In this document: piece after piece, positions 14,262-17,064 of the stretch
Layout: every line of letters starts with the position of its first letter
Numbering within the stretch: position 1 is the first letter of the stretch
Origin: Pseudonocardiales bacterium
GTDB taxonomy: Bacteria; Actinomycetota; Actinomycetes; Mycobacteriales; Jatrophihabitantaceae
Direction: 5' to 3'
Assembly: GCA_025465405.1 (NCBI GenBank)
Contig: JAODNL010000287.1
Span: 1-17,064, forward strand
Length of the DNA stretch: 17,064 nucleotides
The notes under the pieces: generated by a model
Told to the model about the DNA's origin: nothing
What the model saw: only the letters and a program-made list of their open reading frames with translations
The model's database searches: none
Position numbers and translations under genes: made by a program

Positions 14262-15191
14262 TCAGGACTCATCGCGCAACACGTCCAGAGCATGTTCCAG
14301 GTCCGGTGGGTAGGGCGAGGTGTACTCGACCCAGGCTCCCGTGGACGGGTGCTCGAAGCCGAGCGCGCGCGCGTGCAGCCACTGGCGGGTGAGCCCGAGC
14401 CGCTTGGCGAGCACCGGATCGGCGCCATAGGTCAGGTCCCCGACGCACGGATGCCGAATCGCGGCCATGTGCACTCGAATCTGGTGCGTTCGGCCGGTCT
14501 CCAGGTGGATGTCCAGCAGGCTGGCGCCGCGGAATGCCTCGGCCGTTTCGTAGTGCGTGACGCTGGGCCGGCCGCCCGCGACGACCGCGAACTTGTAGTC
14601 CGCCACGGGATGCCGGTCGATCGGCGCCTCGATGGTCCCCCGGCTGGGATCGGGATGTCCCTGCACCAGCGCCGCGTACCGCTTGTCGACGGTGCGGGCC
14701 TTGAATGCTCGCTTGAGCAGCGAGTAGGCGCGGTCGCTCTTGGCGACGACCATCACGCCTGTCGTGCCCGCGTCCAGGCGATGGACGATCCCCTCCCGCT
14801 CGGCGGCACCCGAGGTGGCGAGCCGGTAGCCCATCGCGGCCAGGCCCTGCACCACGGTCGGCCCGCTCCAGCCTGGGCTGGGATGGGCCGCGACTCCGAC
14901 CGGCTTGTCCACGACGACGATGTCCTCGTCCTCGTGAAGAACCACGAGGCCCTCGACGGGCTCCGGCCGCGCCGTGGTGCGCGCCACCGGCTCGGGCAGG
15001 GTGACCTCCAGCCACGACCCGCCGTGCACCTTCGCCGAGCGCGCCGGCGTCGCGCCGTCCAGGCTGACCCGTCCCGCGTCGACGAGATCGGCCGCGGCGG
15101 TGCGCGAGAACCCGAACAGCCGCGAGATCGCGACGTCGAGACGCAGCCCGTCGAGTCCGTCCGGCACGGGCATCAGACGCGATTCGCTCAC
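14262..15191 (-). CDS. rluD: RluA-family 23S rRNA pseudouridine synthase, RluD type
   Basis: This enzyme isomerises uridines in large-subunit rRNA. The 309-residue protein has an N-terminal S4 RNA-binding domain (residues about 17-70, RLDVAISRLFGFSRTAAADLV) and a catalytic domain with DKPVGVAAHPSPGW near 95-109, the active-site motif HRLDAGTTGVMV with catalytic Asp 140, and the C-terminal GRTHQIRVHMA and HPCVGDLTYG segments. The start is GTG 15191, overlapping the lspA stop as GTGA; the open frame upstream of it lies inside lspA. The lspA-rluD pair is conserved in actinobacteria and many other bacteria. The linker between the two domains reads RPEPVEG, which resembles a dispersed actinobacterial repeat but is also close to the normal linker. 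Confidence 0.94.
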   Translation of the reverse strand: MSESRLMPVPDGLDGLRLDVAISRLFGFSRTAAADLVDAGRVSLDGATPARSAKVHGGSWLEVTLPEPVARTTARPEPVEGLVVLHEDEDIVVVDKPVGVAAHPSPGWSGPTVVQGLAAMGYRLATSGAAEREGIVHRLDAGTTGVMVVAKSDRAYSLLKRAFKARTVDKRYAALVQGHPDPSRGTIEAPIDRHPVADYKFAVVAGGRPSVTHYETAEAFRGASLLDIHLETGRTHQIRVHMAAIRHPCVGDLTYGADPVLAKRLGLTRQWLHARALGFEHPSTGAWVEYTSPYPPDLEHALDVLRDES

Positions 15192-15895
15192 TCGGGCGGA
15201 CCCCCACGCTTCGTTCGGCCGCCACGACCGTCGATGTCGATCCCACGCAGGGCGAGGACCGCGGACAGTACGGCACCGCAGACGATCGAGGCGTCGGCGA
15301 GATTGAAGATGGGCCAGACATGGCCGTCGTTGCTGAACAGGCTGATCCAGTCGACGACGTTCCCGCGGCCGACGCCCGGAGCGCGGAATATGCGATCGAC
15401 CAGGTTGCCTAGCGCACCGCCGAGCACGAGCCCGAGCGCGACGGCCCAACCGGTCGAACGCATCCGGCCCGCCGTGCGAAGGATGAAGCCCACGACCGCC
15501 AACGCGATCACGGTGAGCACGGCCGTCGCCCCGGTACCCAACGAGAACGCGGCACCGGAGTTGCGCGTCTCCACCAGGTAGATGGCGCCACCGAGAATCC
15601 GAATCTGCTGGCCGTGGCCGAGATTGGCGGCGACGAGCAGCTTCGACAGAACGTCCAGGCCGACTGCAACCAGTGCGACTGCCGCGAAGAGCCGGACGCG
15701 ACGTGGATAGTTCGGCTCGGAGATCTCGGGCACGGTCGCTCCTGATGGGGGCGCGGTGTCGCGGTCGGTGTCGCGAGCGGTCTCGCGAGCGGTCTCGCGA
15801 GCGGCGTCGCGGTCGGTCTCGCGGTCGGCAGAACTCACTGAGTCATTGTCGCGTACTCCCGCGCTGGTAATGACCTCGGTCGTTGATCTTGACAT
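15188..15895 (-). CDS. lspA: lipoprotein signal peptidase II with a repeat-bearing N-terminal extension
   Basis: LspA is an aspartyl protease of the inner membrane that cleaves the signal peptide of prolipoproteins after lipidation. The catalytic part (from about residue 68) has four helices, the NSGAAFSLG loop, the first catalytic Asp in GGALGNLVDRI and the second in FNLADASI. At 235 residues it is longer than the usual 160-200: about 65 polar residues precede helix 1 and hold six tetrapeptides of the form R-(E/D)-(T/A)-(D/A) near residues 24-47. The start ATG 15895 has no good ribosome site; GTG 15838 is an alternative that keeps the repeats. The GTGA overlap with rluD implies coupled translation. 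Confidence 0.93.
   Translation of the reverse strand: MSRSTTEVITSAGVRDNDSVSSADRETDRDAARETARETARDTDRDTAPPSGATVPEISEPNYPRRVRLFAAVALVAVGLDVLSKLLVAANLGHGQQIRILGGAIYLVETRNSGAAFSLGTGATAVLTVIALAVVGFILRTAGRMRSTGWAVALGLVLGGALGNLVDRIFRAPGVGRGNVVDWISLFSNDGHVWPIFNLADASIVCGAVLSAVLALRGIDIDGRGGRTKRGGPPE
15756..15827 (-). repeat. six 12-bp tandem repeats inside lspA
   Basis: Six consecutive 12-bp units of the form gtctcgcgagcg or gtgtcgcggtcg fill 15756-15827; units 3 and 4 are identical. Because 12 is a multiple of three, copy changes would keep the lspA frame and add or remove one R-E-T-A-like tetrapeptide each. Confidence 0.9.
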
Positions 15896-15907
15896 TGGTT
15901 CTCGAAC

Positions 15908-16430
15908 GGCGCAGTGACGGAGGGCGTTTGTCTCCGTCTTGGCTTGGTCTGCCGACTCGCGTTCCGCTCCGGGTTAAAATCGTCAGCGACGGTGGGCGTC
16001 GTGCCGTATTAGCTCGGTCTGCCGAGTTGCGGCCCGCTGGTTTAAAAGCGCGCGGCGGCGAAGGATGTTGATCCCCTGTCCCGGCTTGGTCGGCCGGGCG
16101 GCGGTACCGCTCGTGACTCAAAGCGCGGCGACGGAGGACGTTGGTCGCTGGCTCGGCTCCGCTCGGCTCCGCTCGGCTCGGCTCGGCTCGGCTCGGCTCG
16201 GCTCGGCTCGGCTCGGCTCGGCTCGTGCTGAGGAGCGCAGCGACGGAGGGTTGGTCGCTGGCTCGGCTCGGTCGGGCGGCGGTCTCGCTCGTGCTGAAGA
16301 GCGCAGCGACGGAGGCCGATTGGTTCTTGGCGTCGTCAGTCGGCCGGCTTGCGTCTCGCTGATGATGAAGAGCGCGGCGACCCAGGACGTTGGTCTCTGA
16401 CTCACCTTGGCCTGCCGGGTTGCGGTCGCT
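15908..16430. repeat. seven degenerate ~70-bp tandem units in the lspA / DUF222 gap
   Basis: This 648-bp gene-free stretch (15896-16543) is mostly a tandem array. Each unit opens with a core like agcgcagcgacggagg (starts near 15909, 15983, 16047, 16122, 16234, 16300, 16371) and ends with a segment like ggctcggtcggccgggcggcgg. Spacing is 64-75 bp except for the fourth unit, which is about 45 bp longer because of a pentanucleotide run. Units 5 and 6 are most alike and 1-3 most decayed. Long frames across it translate as low-complexity peptides and are not genes. After the array (16431-16543) the DNA is less GC-rich and holds the DUF222 promoter. Confidence 0.8.
16151..16225. repeat. (GCTCG)15 pentanucleotide microsatellite
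   Basis: Fifteen consecutive pentamers fill 75 bp; the second and fourth read gctcc and the other thirteen gctcg. It sits inside the fourth unit of the ~70-bp array, where the fifth unit has only two copies at the same place. Confidence 0.95.
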
Positions 16431-16531
16431 CACGGCCGGTGGCTCACTTCGTTGAGCATCGTGTGGACATGATCGTGATTTGCTTTGGGGTTTGCCTTGT
16501 GGATACCGACGAAACGGTCGGACCCGGCTGA

Positions 16532-16537
16532 TATATT
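16532..16537 (+). promoter_or_regulatory. -10 element of the DUF222 gene (leaderless)
   Basis: TATATT, a near-consensus -10, is followed by gaatgc and then ATG 16544, so the transcript would begin at the start codon. It is the most AT-rich spot in the region. There is no Shine-Dalgarno sequence and no clear -35. Confidence 0.55.
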
Positions 16538-16543
16538 GAATGC

Positions 16544-17064
16544 ATGTTCGACAGTGGCGAGCGGGTGGTGGCGCGGCAGGCGCTGGCCGAACTCGAGCAC
16601 GCCATCCACACCCTGCAGACCCTGGCCGTGGGCCGGCTCGGCGATGACGACGTCCTAGACCTGATCCGCGACGTCGAGTCCGTCAAACGCAGGCTGGCCA
16701 CGGTGGATCACGCGGTGATCAACGAGGTCGAGCGGCGGCGGCTGGCGGCCGAGCGGGGCTGCACCTCGACCGTGACGCTGCTGGTGCAGCTGCTGCGCCT
16801 GCCCCCCACCGAGGCCGGTGAGCGGGTCCGGGCCGCGGCGGCGCTGGGGCAGCGGCAAGCGTTGACCGGGGAGGTGTTGCCGGCGATCTTTCAAGCCACC
16901 GCCGCCGCCAGCGCGGCCGGGTCGATCTCGGCCCGGCACGCCGCGATCATCACCCACCTGATCGACCGGCTCCCCCCGGCCGTTCAGGCCGAGTTGGACA
17001 CCACGGTGGAGGCGATCCTGCTCGAGCACGCCCACCAACTCGACCCCCGCACCCTCGCGTGTTT
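16544..17064 (+). CDS. DUF222 / 13E12-repeat family protein, N-terminal part (runs off the window)
   Basis: About 173 codons are open from ATG 16544 to the right edge. The sequence is helical and rich in Ala, Leu and Arg: RQALAELEHAIHTLQTLAVG, RRLATVDHAVINEVERRRL, then ERGCTSTVTLLVQLLRLPP, ERVRAAAALGQRQALTG, LPAIFQATAAASAAGSISARH and VEAILLEHAHQLDPRTLA. This pattern of a helical DUF222 domain with an A-AGSIS-RH core matches the actinobacterial 13E12 family, which usually ends in an HNH nuclease domain; that part is outside the window, so nuclease activity cannot be judged. Members occur in many copies per genome and behave like mobile or recombining genes. The start is supported by TATATT six bases upstream. 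Confidence 0.85.
   Translation, partial: MFDSGERVVARQALAELEHAIHTLQTLAVGRLGDDDVLDLIRDVESVKRRLATVDHAVINEVERRRLAAERGCTSTVTLLVQLLRLPPTEAGERVRAAAALGQRQALTGEVLPAIFQATAAASAAGSISARHAAIITHLIDRLPPAVQAELDTTVEAILLEHAHQLDPRTLAC

Noticed and set aside
14941..14979. Small insertion element in the rluD linker (RPEPVEG signature, 6-bp terminal inverted repeats)
   Set aside because: The amino acids resemble the translation of a dispersed actinobacterial repeat, but normal RluD linkers have a similar EPVPG-like stretch, so the match may be native. A comparison with relatives would decide.
16118..16405. Open frames across the pentanucleotide run (RAEPS repeats or LGSAR repeats)
   Set aside because: They exist because a 5-bp repeat has a 15-bp coding period free of stops in all frames. 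There is no start signal and no homology-like sequence on either side.
15908..16430. CRISPR array
   Set aside because: Units are degenerate along their full length. There is no identical repeat of 24-40 bp alternating with unique spacers, and no cas genes.

Overview
The window is high-GC chromosomal DNA with GTG/TTG starts, Shine-Dalgarno-poor genes and gene families typical of Actinomycetia: DUF2567, DUF1918, a 13E12-type DUF222 protein, DnaE1 with a PHP domain, and a sugar ABC importer that lacks its own ATPase gene. A high-GC actinomycete of the Frankia/Jatrophihabitans/Nakamurella kind would fit, but the genus cannot be fixed from this sequence. Most genes are housekeeping.

Layout, left to right. 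(1) The end of a histidine operon on the minus strand: hisD at 454-1761, then hisC overlapping it by 4 bases and leaving the window at base 1. (2) Divergent to hisD, a stand-alone LON-domain protein (1819-2505, +) whose 3' end overlaps a convergent four-helix membrane protein (2416-3015, -) by 90 bp. (3) A carbohydrate ABC import operon on the minus strand (6340 to 3068): lipoprotein binding protein, a perfect 16-bp intergenic stem-loop, then two permeases that overlap by ATGA. Its promoter carries two 16-bp palindromes resembling GntR/HutC (DasR/NagR-type) operators, which suggests amino-sugar control. (4) A small two-helix membrane protein (-) and, divergent to it, a DUF1918 protein (+). (5) A 17-19 bp degenerate tandem repeat filling the gap between DUF1918 and the convergent dnaE (7567-11118, -). 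(6) A lipoprotein L,D-transpeptidase (-), divergent from otsB (+), which is convergent with otsA (-). The two trehalose genes share one CTAG for their stop codons. (7) lspA followed by rluD with a GTGA overlap, on the minus strand. LspA has an unusual N-terminal extension with six tetrapeptide repeats. (8) A gene-free stretch (15896-16543) filled mainly by about seven degenerate units of roughly 70 bp, one inflated by a (GCTCG)n microsatellite. (9) The start of a DUF222/13E12-family gene (16544 to the right edge, +), probably transcribed without a leader.

Functionally the window combines histidine synthesis, chromosomal replication, trehalose synthesis (OtsA makes trehalose 6-phosphate, OtsB dephosphorylates it), lipoprotein maturation (LspA, which would process the binding protein and the L,D-transpeptidase found here) and ribosomal RNA pseudouridylation. 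No tRNA, rRNA, CRISPR array, prophage or complete insertion sequence was seen. I found no convincing new multi-gene system. The most interesting material is regulatory and repetitive: the paired operators on the sugar importer, three unrelated repeat arrays, and a recurring TANNNT-(6 or 7)-start pattern that suggests leaderless transcription of several genes.
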